A stretch of DNA of 64,000 nt from CAISDA01 sp050258555 (GCA_050258555.1 JBLMZA010000128.1:9866-73865); one strand, 5' to 3'. Shown: positions 1 through 9,084, numbered from the stretch's first letter. The notes: generated by a model not told the origin, from the letters alone. A program made the numbers and translations.

Positions 1-509
1 CACTCTTTCTCGTGCTTGCGCTCATGGCAATCCTCGGACAATCCGTGGCCGCCATGATCGCGGTGCTCGCCGCCACCGAGTGGATGGGCATTGCCCGCAT
101 TGTGCGCGGAGAAGTGATGCATCTGCGGGAACGGGAGTTCATTTCGGCATCGCGGCTGCTCGGCACCTCAACGCCGGGCATTCTATGGATGCATGTCCTT
201 CCCAACATCCGTCCGGCACTGATGAACACGGCGATTCTCCAGCTGGGAAATATCTTTCTTGCGGAGGCTTCGTTGAGCTTTCTGGGACTCGGCGTGCTCG
301 CGCCCAATCCGAGCTGGGGAAACATGATTGCCGACTCGATGGACCATGGCAATGCCGGGCTTGGCGGCGGAATCTTTCCCGGTCTTGCCCTCTCGGCGCT
401 CATCGTGGCGGTCCATGTGATCGGCAGTCCGCGGCGGGACCAATCCTTGCGCAGCAGAAAGAACCCCATTTTCAGTCATCAATTTTTCGATCCGTATGGC
501 TCACATTAA
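1..509 (+). CDS. ABC transporter permease, DppC/OppC type (3' part)
   Basis: The gene enters from outside the window; only about the last 169 codons are present. The protein would be an inner-membrane permease of a dipeptide/oligopeptide-type ABC importer. The cytoplasmic EAA loop that contacts the ATPase is visible as EFISASRLLGTSTPGILWMH followed by VLPN, and a membrane segment follows (LSFLGLGVLAPNPSWGNMI), as in the family. The C-terminus is odd. The family normally ends near 'GDALRDALDP', but here the frame reads VIGSPRRDQSLRSRKNP and runs to a stop 14 bases inside the next gene. In another frame the same DNA reads AVRGGTNP, closer to the family ending, so a frameshift near 421 is possible. 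Family assignment is firm; substrate is unknown. Confidence 0.85.
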   Translation, partial: LFLVLALMAILGQSVAAMIAVLAATEWMGIARIVRGEVMHLREREFISASRLLGTSTPGILWMHVLPNIRPALMNTAILQLGNIFLAEASLSFLGLGVLAPNPSWGNMIADSMDHGNAGLGGGIFPGLALSALIVAVHVIGSPRRDQSLRSRKNPIFSHQFFDPYGSH

Positions 510-3500
510 TTCACGGTACCGCATCATCCGCGTGCTTGGCGAAAATCCCGATAGCGGCGTTTTCCTTGCCGAAGACACGCTCTTCGCCAATACGCACGTC
601 GCGTTGAAGACGATCCGCTCCACCGGCATCGACGACCGCCATCTGAACCAGCTGCGCGAAGAATTCTTCACGCTCAGCCGGTTCAAGCATCCGAACATCG
701 CGCAGGTGTTCGATTTCGGCACGATCCATTCGACGGACATGCCCGGATACGAAGGCAACTTCTTCTTCACGCTCGAATACATTGAAGGGAAAGACCTCTA
801 TCATTTCACGGAGAATGCCGATCCGGAATGCATGGCCGAATTGCTCTTCCAGACCGCCCATGCGCTTTCGTACATACACAAGCACGGCCTGATCCATTTC
901 GATATCAAGCCGTCGAACATCATTGTCACCAATGCGCTCTGGGGTGATGAAGCGGTGCCGATGGTGAAGATCATCGATTTCGGATTCGCCGCATCGACCA
1001 TCGCCAGTCTCGATGAACCGATCCGCGGTTCGCTGAACTACATTGCCCCCGAGCTGCTGCGCGGCGATGAGTACGACAGACGGGCCGATCTGTATTCGCT
1101 GGGCGCATCGCTCTACGAGATCATCATGCGGAAGCCGCTCTTCTGCGGCGAGTCGGCCACGGCCATCATCAAGCAGCATCTGTCGTGCCCGGCGCCGCCG
1201 ACGCACCGGAAGCGGCCGGATATTCCGGAGCATATCCACCGCCTCGTCGCGCAGCTCTTGGAGAAAGATCCCGCCCGGCGTCCCTCCTCCGCCGATGAGA
1301 TCGTGGCAAGACTTCGCGGCACATTCACGCGCGATGCGCTCTATCACACGGTGCTCGTGCACATTCCCTTGCACGCGCTGGTCGGACGCGACGAGGAAAC
1401 ATCGCGCCTGCAGCGCTTCCTTGCAGACGGACTCGGCAGCGACGCCGATAAGAATATCCATCCGGCATATTTCATCACCGGAGAAACGGGCATCGGCAAA
1501 ACCTCGCTTCTGCATGAAGTGCGCCGGCGCAGCCAGGCCGGCGGCATGATCGTTTTCGATACGCAGTGTTTCGCGCGCCATTCAAAGCCCTACGAGCCGA
1601 TGCTGAAGGTGCTGCGCGATCAGACGGCCTACGTCCGTTCGTTCGGCGCGAAAGGCGATGCGCTGCTTGCCCGTCATCAGGAGTTCCTTTCCATTGCGTT
1701 CCCTTCGGCGCAAGGAGAGCAGGACTCCATCGCGCGCGAGACGGATGATCCGTCCAAGCGCGTGCATTTCGTCGACATGTGGGCGGACTGCTTCTTCGAT
1801 ATCGCTTCCGTCTCGCCCTATGCGGTGCTCGTGGACAATATCGACAACGCGGACGAATCGACGCTCGAACTGCTGCAGTACCTCATCCGCAACGCGCGCA
1901 CGCGAAGGGTCCGGTTCCTCATCGCCGGCATTTCGGATGCCAAGACCGCGCCGCTGCTCCAGGCCGTGCCCGATGCCCCGGCCGAGACGCTCGATCTCGG
2001 CGCGCTCGACGAAGAAGCCGTCGAACAGCTGCTTGCGATCCACTTGAATGTCGGCTCCGCCGCCGCTCCGCTCTCCCATGCCATCACGCAAAAAATCGGC
2101 GGTGCGCCCTCGATCGTGCGAGAATTCATTTCCCAGTACGCCACGACGGCGCCCGAAGAGGTCGTCCCGGCCATTGAAGCGGATATCGCCCATCTCTCCG
2201 GATCGTTCGCCCAGACCATCGCGCGTCTCTACGAGCAGAAACTTTCGAAGCGCAAGCCGGAGGAGCTCTTCCTTCTGCGGCTCATGAGCTGCTTCGATTC
2301 GCCGGTGCCGCTGAAGCTGCTCGAGGCGATCTCGCCTTTTACACAGCGCCGGCTGAAGAACTTTCTCGATCTGCTCGTGAACCTGGGCATCGTCCGGCCG
2401 ATTGAAAACGCCAGCCGCTATTATCTGGCGCAGTCGCAGTTCCAGTCATACATTTACGCCCAGCTCGGGGAAGAGAAAGCGATGCTCCATGCGCTGATCG
2501 CCGAGACGATGGCGAAGGAAAACGCCGGCGCGTTTCAGAATCCGGAAGCGATCGCCAATCACTACAAGCATGCGGGCGATCCGGCAAATGCGTACACGTA
2601 TTTCCGCAGGGCGGCCGAACTCAAGCGCGCCCATTACGCGCTCTACGAATCGATCGCCCTTTTGAACGAGGCATGCATGTGCATGCCGCCCGAAGAGAAC
2701 GACCTTTCGCTCTACGAGCATCTGGCGCAGTCGTACAGCCAGGCGGGCGATTACCGCAACGCCGTGCTGCTCTATGAGCAGCTGCGCTCGGAAGCCTCCG
2801 ACGATGCCAAGCGCTACACGTATGCAAAGGAGCTCGGACTCATCCACAACCGCGAAGGAAGGCTGGAAGAGGCGGTCTCCTGCCTCTCGGAGGCATCGGG
2901 CCTTGCGCGAACGGTTGAAGAAACGATCGACGTCGAAGAGGAGCTCACCATCATCGACATGTCTCGCGGCCGCTACGCCGAAGCCTACGAGCGCTGCACG
3001 CGCGTGCTTACCGAGCATTCCGATGCCATGAACTCGGTCGCCGTCACGGGCATCATCAACAATCTCGGCATCATCCACTTCTATCAGAACCATTATGACG
3101 ATGCGGCCTCGTGCTTCAGCCGGTCGATCACGATTCTTCAGAACGAGGGAGAGAAGTCGAAGCTCATCGGCCCCTACCTGAATCTGGGCAACGTGCACAG
3201 CGCACAGGGACGCTTCGCCGAGGCGGCCCGCCACTGGCAGCACGCGCTTCTGCTCGCGCAGGAAGTGGGCAACCTTCAGCAGGAGGCGCGCGCATACAAC
3301 AACATCGGCATCGCGGCGTTCAATCAGGGCAACAACGAGGAAGCCGCGCTGCATTATGAAAAAGCGTACGGCATCTTCTCCCGCCTCGGTTTCGTGCCCG
3401 GCATGGCGCTCTGCCTCACCAATATCGGCGAGGTCCACATGGCGACCGTCGACTACGAGCGCGCCATCGAATGCTGGGAAAAAGACCTGCAGCTGTATGC

Positions 3501-4224
3501 GTCGCTGCAGGATGAACACGGCATGACCGAGATCAACCTGCAGCTTGCCGGGGTGCGCCTGATCTTCGGCGAAACGGAAGAGGCCCGCCGGCTGCTGGCC
3601 GACGCCGAGGCGCTGCTCGGCGCCAACCAAATCACGACACAGCACGCCCTGGCCCGGTATGTAAAGGGCTGCATCGACCTTGCCTGCGAGTCCTTCGCTG
3701 AAGCGCGCGAAGCGTTGAAGAAGGCGCATGCGCTCTATCACGATGCGAAAGATCATCGCAGCGGCTGTCTTGCCATGCTGAAGCTTGCGGAAGTCGAAGA
3801 TGCGCTGGGAACCGCGGATGCGGCCTCGGCGCTGCTTGAAGAAGTCCGTCTCCTCAGCATCGAGCACTGCTATCCGCTCATCGAAGCCGAGGCGCTCTTT
3901 CTGCTGGGCGGTCTTGCCGCACGCCAGGCGCTGCAGGAACAGAAGCCGCCGATTCTTCTCTACATGCGGGCCTTCGAGGTCATACAGTCGCAGAATGTCA
4001 CGGAGGTGACATGGCAGATCTGCCATACGCTCGGGCAGGAATACATGAAGCGCGGCCTGCACGAAAAAGGCGCGCTCTATCTCGGCTACGCGAAGCATTC
4101 GCTGGAATATATCGGCGGTAAAATCTCCTCCCCCGCCCTTCGCGAACGCTATTATACCGCATCGCGGCGCGGAGCGATCCTCGCCGAAATCGATGCCCTC
4201 ATATCCGGGAAGGGAAAGCAATGA
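496..4224 (+). CDS. Ser/Thr protein kinase - AAA ATPase - TPR multidomain signalling protein
   Basis: 1242 residues. Residues about 8-275 form a Hanks-type kinase: VALK lysine at 38, catalytic HFD (134-136, Phe where most kinases have Arg), DFG at 161-163 and an APE-like APELL. The glycine loop is irregular (GENPDSG). Residues from about 295 form an STAND/AAA ATPase with Walker A GETGIGKT (329-336) and a Walker B-like VLVDNID near 445. The C-terminal half (about 690-1180) is a long TPR array with repeated NLG/A-x-F-x-Q-G signatures. No membrane segment is seen. Related large kinases in myxobacteria and cyanobacteria continue into GAF and histidine kinase domains; here those are on a separate gene at 7786. 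No clear ribosome site precedes the ATG; it overlaps the permease end by 14 bases and the next gene by ATGA, so translation is probably coupled. Target unknown; the adjacent sigma54 activator is the obvious candidate. Confidence 0.92.
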   Translation: MAHINSRYRIIRVLGENPDSGVFLAEDTLFANTHVALKTIRSTGIDDRHLNQLREEFFTLSRFKHPNIAQVFDFGTIHSTDMPGYEGNFFFTLEYIEGKDLYHFTENADPECMAELLFQTAHALSYIHKHGLIHFDIKPSNIIVTNALWGDEAVPMVKIIDFGFAASTIASLDEPIRGSLNYIAPELLRGDEYDRRADLYSLGASLYEIIMRKPLFCGESATAIIKQHLSCPAPPTHRKRPDIPEHIHRLVAQLLEKDPARRPSSADEIVARLRGTFTRDALYHTVLVHIPLHALVGRDEETSRLQRFLADGLGSDADKNIHPAYFITGETGIGKTSLLHEVRRRSQAGGMIVFDTQCFARHSKPYEPMLKVLRDQTAYVRSFGAKGDALLARHQEFLSIAFPSAQGEQDSIARETDDPSKRVHFVDMWADCFFDIASVSPYAVLVDNIDNADESTLELLQYLIRNARTRRVRFLIAGISDAKTAPLLQAVPDAPAETLDLGALDEEAVEQLLAIHLNVGSAAAPLSHAITQKIGGAPSIVREFISQYATTAPEEVVPAIEADIAHLSGSFAQTIARLYEQKLSKRKPEELFLLRLMSCFDSPVPLKLLEAISPFTQRRLKNFLDLLVNLGIVRPIENASRYYLAQSQFQSYIYAQLGEEKAMLHALIAETMAKENAGAFQNPEAIANHYKHAGDPANAYTYFRRAAELKRAHYALYESIALLNEACMCMPPEENDLSLYEHLAQSYSQAGDYRNAVLLYEQLRSEASDDAKRYTYAKELGLIHNREGRLEEAVSCLSEASGLARTVEETIDVEEELTIIDMSRGRYAEAYERCTRVLTEHSDAMNSVAVTGIINNLGIIHFYQNHYDDAASCFSRSITILQNEGEKSKLIGPYLNLGNVHSAQGRFAEAARHWQHALLLAQEVGNLQQEARAYNNIGIAAFNQGNNEEAALHYEKAYGIFSRLGFVPGMALCLTNIGEVHMATVDYERAIECWEKDLQLYASLQDEHGMTEINLQLAGVRLIFGETEEARRLLADAEALLGANQITTQHALARYVKGCIDLACESFAEAREALKKAHALYHDAKDHRSGCLAMLKLAEVEDALGTADAASALLEEVRLLSIEHCYPLIEAEALFLLGGLAARQALQEQKPPILLYMRAFEVIQSQNVTEVTWQICHTLGQEYMKRGLHEKGALYLGYAKHSLEYIGGKISSPALRERYYTASRRGAILAEIDALISGKGKQ

Positions 4225-5603
4225 CCATGCCCGTTTCCCTTCACGCGCAGCCGTTCACCATCGGCGTCTATTCATCGCCGTCGATGCTGCGTGACATCCG
4301 GCCCTTCTGCGCGGACATGGACGATGTCCTGCTGCAGCCGGTCACGATGCGCACGGCAAAGAAGAACGCCGGCCTCGACGTGCTCATCTATGAGGCCAAC
4401 GGCTGCGTCGACGAGCTCAAAGAGCATATCGCAGAATTGCAGGAGATGATCCCTGCGCTTCCGATCGTGGTGGTGACGCGTCACGCGGAATACGAGGCGG
4501 CCGTCGAACTCCTGCGCATGAAGATCGCCGACTATCTGGTGCTGCCCGGCGATCAGCGCAGGCTCTACGGACTCATCCAGACATCGTTCCACGAAAAGAA
4601 GACGAAGGCGCAGCAGCAGGAGTTCATCGGCCAGAAGACGGCAGCCTCGGGATTCGACAACATCATCGGTAAGTCCCCCCAGCTGCTCGAGACCTTCCGC
4701 CTCGCGCGCAAGGTTATCGCAAGCGACTACATGACGGCGCTTGTCCTCGGCGAAACGGGCACGGGCAAGGAGCTCCTTGTCAAGGCGATCCATTACAACA
4801 GCGCCAACCGTGAACATCCCTTCGTCGAGATCAACTGCTCGGCCATCCCTGAAACACTGCTTGAATCGGAGCTCTTCGGATTTGAAAAGGGGGCGTTCAC
4901 CGATGCGCGCGAACGCAAGATGGGACTGTTCGAGCTGGCCGGTAAAGGCACGATCTTTCTCGACGAGATCGGCGATATCAATCCGCTGGTGCAGTCGAAG
5001 CTTCTGAAAGTGATCGAAGAGAAGACGGTGCGCCGGCTCGGCGGCATCGACAATATCCCCGTACAGGCGCGCATCGTGGCCGCGACAAGCCGGAACCTCG
5101 AGGAGCTGGTCCAGAAGGGCCAATTCCGCCAGGACCTGTATTTCCGGCTCCACATCATACCGCTTGTGCTGCCGCCGCTGCGCGAACGGGAAAGCGATAT
5201 TCCCCTGCTCTGCGATCATTTTCTCGCGCAGTTCAACCGCATACACCGCAAAGCGGTCAAGGGCTTCACGCCCGAAGCGATGGAGCACCTGCGCCGGCAG
5301 CCGTGGCGGGGCAACATCCGCGAGCTCCGGCACGCCATCGAGCGGGCCGTCGTGCTGAACGAGGAAGCGATGCTCGGCATCGCGCACTTCGAAATGCCGG
5401 CGTCGCAGCGCCTTTCGCCATCGAAAAAGCAGGAAGAAAAGCTGTTTTCCGCGCCGATCGAGAAGACGACGCTTGCCGATGTCGAGCGGCAGTACGCCCG
5501 GGCCGTACTGAAGAGCGTGAACGGAAACAAAAGCCAGGCCGCGGCGATGCTCGGCATCTCGCGACCAAGGCTCGACCGCCTGCTCAAACAGCCGTCGAAG
5601 TGA
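4221..5603 (+). CDS. Sigma54-dependent enhancer-binding protein with degenerate receiver domain
   Basis: 460 residues with NtrC architecture. The N-terminal domain (about 10-125) has a receiver-like pattern but lacks the acidic pair, has Glu58 (LIYEAN) where the phosphorylated Asp should be, and has LVLPGD where the conserved Lys is expected. The AAA+ domain (about 145-370) has Walker A GETGTGKE (177-184), Walker B-like IFLDEIGDI and the sigma54-contact loop GAFTDA (224-229), a variant of GAFTGA. A Fis-type helix-turn-helix lies at the C-terminus (KSQAAAMLGISRPRLDRLL). The gene starts inside the kinase stop (ATGA). With no standard phosphorylation site it may be controlled by the upstream Ser/Thr kinase or be constitutively active. 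Its probable target is the sigma54 promoter at 5766. Confidence 0.93.
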   Translation: MTMPVSLHAQPFTIGVYSSPSMLRDIRPFCADMDDVLLQPVTMRTAKKNAGLDVLIYEANGCVDELKEHIAELQEMIPALPIVVVTRHAEYEAAVELLRMKIADYLVLPGDQRRLYGLIQTSFHEKKTKAQQQEFIGQKTAASGFDNIIGKSPQLLETFRLARKVIASDYMTALVLGETGTGKELLVKAIHYNSANREHPFVEINCSAIPETLLESELFGFEKGAFTDARERKMGLFELAGKGTIFLDEIGDINPLVQSKLLKVIEEKTVRRLGGIDNIPVQARIVAATSRNLEELVQKGQFRQDLYFRLHIIPLVLPPLRERESDIPLLCDHFLAQFNRIHRKAVKGFTPEAMEHLRRQPWRGNIRELRHAIERAVVLNEEAMLGIAHFEMPASQRLSPSKKQEEKLFSAPIEKTTLADVERQYARAVLKSVNGNKSQAAAMLGISRPRLDRLLKQPSK

Positions 5604-5627
5604 CGGGAGGAAGAAACGCCGGTGCAC

Positions 5628-5685
5628 CGTTTCGTTACAGGTGTTTGTAAAGAAACAATACAGCAAAGTGTAACGATTCGTTACA
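5628..5685 (+). promoter_or_regulatory. Putative upstream activating sequence for the sigma54 activator
   Basis: Two inverted-repeat sites sit 80-140 bases before the -24 element. The distal one pairs CGTTTCGTTACA (5628-5639) with TGTAAAGAAACA (5646-5657), 10 of 12 bases complementary. The proximal one, TGTAACGATTCGTTACA (5669-5685), is a perfect 8+1+8 palindrome. All four half-sites share the core TGTAACGA. Spacing is typical of enhancer sites for NtrC-family proteins, and the activator gene lies directly upstream. Binding is inferred. Confidence 0.7.
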
Positions 5686-5765
5686 CGGCGCCGCGGCCGC
5701 TTTTCCGGGGCGGCGGAAATCCCCGCTGCAGGCCGATTCACGCCGGTTTTTCGGGTGCGGGATTC

Positions 5766-5781
5766 TGGCACGGCAGTTGCA
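5766..5781 (+). promoter_or_regulatory. Sigma54 (-24/-12) promoter
   Basis: TGGCACGGCAGTTGCA matches the sigma54 consensus TGGCACG-N4-TTGCA at every defined base, with the GG (5767-5768) and GC (5779-5780) elements at the required spacing. The predicted start is near 5792, giving a leader of about 85 bases before the lipoprotein gene. It faces the lipoprotein-TPR-GAF kinase genes and follows a gene for a sigma54 activator. Confidence 0.85.
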
Positions 5782-5877
5782 CCTTCTGGAGTTGATGCAG
5801 AACTCATACAACGAGGCAACGAATCTATCGTACTATCATCCCCCACACATATCATCATTTTCTTCCAGGAGGTTTCC

Positions 5878-6474
5878 ATGAAACGGTTTACCCTGTACTG
5901 TACGCTCATCCTGTTCGTCACGGTATTCAGCAGCTGTTCAAACGGATCCAATCCGACCGCACAGATGGGGCCGGACGAACCGGCCATGAAGTCGCCGATC
6001 ACCAATGTGAGCCTGGTACAGCTTCCTGCAAGCACGGCGCCGCAGTCGATGGCAAAAGCCACGAGAGTCGAAGTCTGGATTACGCCCGAGAAGGGCGGCG
6101 ACGTTCCCGTCTCGAATTCCTATACGTCCATTTTCGGCACGACCGTGACAATCGAGATGAACCTGCATTTCGAACCGGGCACGGTGACCGAACCCAAACT
6201 CATTACGATCGCGCTCGACAGCCGCACGCTGACGGCCGATTTTTCGCCCGACGGCCTGGTCTTTGAAAAGCCGGCGATCCTCTCGGCCACCGTCTCCGGC
6301 ATTCCCTCGTTCTTCATTCCCAAGGACAAGGATCTCCGGCTCTATTACATCAACGGACTCTCATTCGAGGAAATGAACGGCACAATCACGGCCAACCGTC
6401 AGGACGGCACGATCACGCTTGCCGACGGTGAAATTCCGCATTTCTCCCTCTATGGTTTCGGATTTACAAAATAA
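5878..6474 (+). CDS. Predicted lipoprotein, possible ZU5-like fold
   Basis: 198 residues starting at an ATG preceded by AGGAGG (5867-5872); the frame is open further upstream but that stretch covers the promoter. The N-terminus (MKRFTLYCTLILFVTVFSSC) is a lipoprotein signal with the acylated Cys at 20, so the protein should be anchored in the envelope. The rest is beta-rich. The pattern F-x-P-D-G-L-V-F-E-K-P followed near the end by HFSLYGF is reminiscent of ZU5-type domains, but this is only a resemblance. It is the first gene after the sigma54 promoter and probably shares a transcript with the TPR protein and GAF kinase. It could be the sensed or secreted output of the module. Function unknown. 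Confidence 0.8.
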   Translation: MKRFTLYCTLILFVTVFSSCSNGSNPTAQMGPDEPAMKSPITNVSLVQLPASTAPQSMAKATRVEVWITPEKGGDVPVSNSYTSIFGTTVTIEMNLHFEPGTVTEPKLITIALDSRTLTADFSPDGLVFEKPAILSATVSGIPSFFIPKDKDLRLYYINGLSFEEMNGTITANRQDGTITLADGEIPHFSLYGFGFTK

Positions 6475-6528
6475 TGCATCGCGCATCATGATGCGAACAA
6501 TTTTCCCAACCAATGAGAGAGACAACCT

Positions 6529-7758
6529 ATGAACAAGAAGCTGAGTTTTGCAGAAAGCCTGGGTTGTCTGCTGCAGAGAGCATGCAGCCAGGCCCTGCTG
6601 TCTGACCTTGAAGGTGACATCCAATGCATGTCCGTCTTCGAAAAAGCGGCGGCCGAAAAGACTCCCGGCGTTCAGACAGAACCGTTAAATGCCGTCGATG
6701 CGAGTCATCTTGAAAACATTCTTTCCAAATGCAGCGCGAAGATGGCCGCGCGCGATTTCGCCGAGCTTGCCTGCGACGCCGGCAGCCTCTGCCTGCGCTT
6801 CGGCGAATTCGACCAGGCGCGCGAATGCTACACCATGGCCGTTGAAGCGGCCAACGGCAGCACGCGGACATATGCCATCGCAGGAAAAGCGCTCGTGAAA
6901 CGCTCCGAGATTTCCATCCGGCAGAGCGCATGGAAGCAGGCGCTTCAGGATTTGCGGGAGGCCAGGAATCTGTATCAGAAGCCGCGGAATATCGCCGGCA
7001 TAGCCGGCGTCGAATCGAACACGGGCGTGCTCTATGCATCGCAGGGCAACATGGCCAAAGCCTACGACCATTTCAAGAAGGCGCTCGCGCTCTTCGAGAA
7101 GGCGAAGGATGCCGACATGATCAGCACGACGCTGATGAACCTCGGCATCGTCGCCAACATCAAGGGACAGTCGAACGACGCCATCTCGTACTTCACACGG
7201 GCGCTGCCGCAGTTCGAAAAAGCCGGCGACATGGCCCGATTGCCCGAAGTGCACCACAACCTCGGCATGGCCCTTCTTTCGAAACAGGATTATGAAGCGG
7301 CGATCACCCAGTTCGACGAGAGCCTCACCTATTCGACGCAGCTCTCATTCGAGCCGATGATCGGCATTTCGCTCCTGGGGAAGGCCTCGGCCTACGCGAA
7401 GTACGGCGACAGCGTGCTCTCGATCGCCTATACGAACAATGCGCTGAACATCTTCCGCAAGCTGAATGATCATCTCAGCATCGCCGACGCCTACAAGATC
7501 AAGGGCATCGTGCAGCGCGAAATGAAGAATCTGGATATCGCGGAGATGTACTTCCAGACGAGCATACGCCTCAACCAGGAACATCATAACAAGCTCAATC
7601 TGGGCGAATCTCTCTACGAACTCGGACTGCTCTATAAGGCCCGGAACGATCGGGCGAAGTCGGCCGAGACGCTGCGCCGTTCGATCGGCTGTTTCCGGAG
7701 CGTCGGGGCCGAAGAGGACCTTCGACGGGCACAGATCGAACTCAGAGCGCTCAATTAA
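6529..7758 (+). CDS. TPR-repeat protein
   Basis: 409 residues, predicted soluble with no signal sequence. From about residue 70 to the end it consists of TPR units (for example AGVESNTGVLYASQGNMAKA, then NLGIVANIKGQSNDAISYF and LGMALLSKQDYEAAITQF), each pairing a small residue with aromatic positions as in TPR helices. The first 65 residues are not TPR and contain several cysteines. It lies 54 bases after the lipoprotein and 27 bases before the GAF histidine kinase, so the three look like one operon. Its repeats resemble those in the C-terminal half of the kinase at 496, suggesting it acts as a partner or adaptor. No enzymatic motif is visible. Confidence 0.85.
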   Translation: MNKKLSFAESLGCLLQRACSQALLSDLEGDIQCMSVFEKAAAEKTPGVQTEPLNAVDASHLENILSKCSAKMAARDFAELACDAGSLCLRFGEFDQARECYTMAVEAANGSTRTYAIAGKALVKRSEISIRQSAWKQALQDLREARNLYQKPRNIAGIAGVESNTGVLYASQGNMAKAYDHFKKALALFEKAKDADMISTTLMNLGIVANIKGQSNDAISYFTRALPQFEKAGDMARLPEVHHNLGMALLSKQDYEAAITQFDESLTYSTQLSFEPMIGISLLGKASAYAKYGDSVLSIAYTNNALNIFRKLNDHLSIADAYKIKGIVQREMKNLDIAEMYFQTSIRLNQEHHNKLNLGESLYELGLLYKARNDRAKSAETLRRSIGCFRSVGAEEDLRRAQIELRALN

Positions 7759-7785
7759 CCGCACCAGAAAGATCAGGATAAATGA

Positions 7786-9084
7786 ATGAAGCTTCATGAA
7801 CTTGTTGAACAGTATCATGGCGACAAGACACCGGCGCCCGGCAGCGGCAAAAAGCTGATGCCGGGCCGCTCGATCGACTTCGAACAGCTGCTGACGGTGT
7901 TCAAGACGATCAACCGGTCGCTCATTCTCGACGACGTGATCGTGCTCGTCCTCGACAATGCCATCCGCATTGCCAGGGCCGAGCGCGGCTTCCTGCTGCT
8001 GGCCGACGAACAGCAGGAACTGCGCACCGTCATGGCGCGCGATTCGAAGGACAACACGCTGAACTCCGACCAGTATACGATCAGCGAATCGATCGCAAAG
8101 GACGTCTACAAGACAGGCGAATCGATCTGCGTGGAACACGCGCAGCACGACAAGCTGTACGATTCGCGTTCAAGCATCCTTTCCCTGTCGCTCGAAACGA
8201 TCCTCTGCTCCCCGCTGATCGTGCGCGGCGAGATCATCGGCGTCATCTACGTCGACAGCAAACACATCCAGCCGGTCAACCGCAACGAGATCATCAATCT
8301 GTTCGAGATCCTCGCCGGACAGGCCGCGATCGCCCTGAAAAACGCACAGCTCTACAAAAGCGTCACCAAGGCCTACAACGACCTTCAGAACACGAACGAT
8401 GTGCTGCTGAAGATGGACCGGCTCGCGATCAAGGGCGAGATCGCGGCCGAGGTCAGCCATGAGCTGAAAAACCTGTTTCAGGTCACGCTTCTGCAGTTCG
8501 ATTCGCTCGAGAGGAACTTTTTGCGCCTGTCGCAGGAGGCGTCGCTTGAGCGGATCAAGGAGGCGCACCGCTCCGTCAAGCGCATCGAGCTCTTTGCCCG
8601 GGGGCTGCTCGAGAATTCGTCGATGAAGGTCAACAAGACGATCGGCGATCTGAACAAGGCGATCAGCGAAACAGTCGGACTATTGCAGCCGCTGCGCAAG
8701 TTCAAGTTCGCGAAGATCGAGACGTCGTTCGACAAGGAAATCCCCTACTGCTGCTTCGATCCCCAGCAGATGCAGCAGCTGCTGCTGAATCTGATGAACA
8801 ACGCCGTCGAAGCCTGCAGCGGAGCGACGCTGACGATCACGACCGAGCTGCTGTCGATGACGCGTGAGATTCTCATCAAGGTGAACGACGACGGTCCCGG
8901 CATTCCCGAGGATGTCGTCTCGAGGCTCTTCAACGAGAAGATCACGACGAAAGCCGACGGTCACGGATACGGACTCTCGATCTGCAAAAAGATCGCCGAG
9001 AACCATTTCGGCACGATCAAGGTGAGCTCTGCGGTTGGACGCGGCACGACATTCGCCATCCGCATGCCTGTCGTGCTCGATTGA
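7786..9084 (+). CDS. GAF-domain sensor histidine kinase
   Basis: 432 residues, no membrane segment, so a cytoplasmic sensor. A GAF domain spans about residues 35-190 (RAERGFLLLADE, then LETILCSPLIVRGEIIGVIY). A short coiled-coil linker leads to the dimerisation/phosphotransfer domain with the H-box EVSHELKN (His225). The ATPase domain has N-box NLMNNAVEA, G1 DDGPGIP and G2 GHGYGLSI, all intact. The start has an AGGAT ribosome site about 10 bases upstream; a second ATG four bases earlier is out of frame. It is the last gene of the sigma54-controlled set and is followed by a strong hairpin. No cognate receiver gene lies next to it. In related organisms a GAF-histidine kinase is often fused to Ser/Thr kinase-AAA-TPR proteins like the one at 496. 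Confidence 0.92.
   Translation: MKLHELVEQYHGDKTPAPGSGKKLMPGRSIDFEQLLTVFKTINRSLILDDVIVLVLDNAIRIARAERGFLLLADEQQELRTVMARDSKDNTLNSDQYTISESIAKDVYKTGESICVEHAQHDKLYDSRSSILSLSLETILCSPLIVRGEIIGVIYVDSKHIQPVNRNEIINLFEILAGQAAIALKNAQLYKSVTKAYNDLQNTNDVLLKMDRLAIKGEIAAEVSHELKNLFQVTLLQFDSLERNFLRLSQEASLERIKEAHRSVKRIELFARGLLENSSMKVNKTIGDLNKAISETVGLLQPLRKFKFAKIETSFDKEIPYCCFDPQQMQQLLLNLMNNAVEACSGATLTITTELLSMTREILIKVNDDGPGIPEDVVSRLFNEKITTKADGHGYGLSICKKIAENHFGTIKVSSAVGRGTTFAIRMPVVLD

Noticed and set aside
5755..5877. Longer N-terminus for the lipoprotein
   Set aside because: This stretch contains the sigma54 promoter; AGGAGG and a lipoprotein signal support the ATG at 5878.
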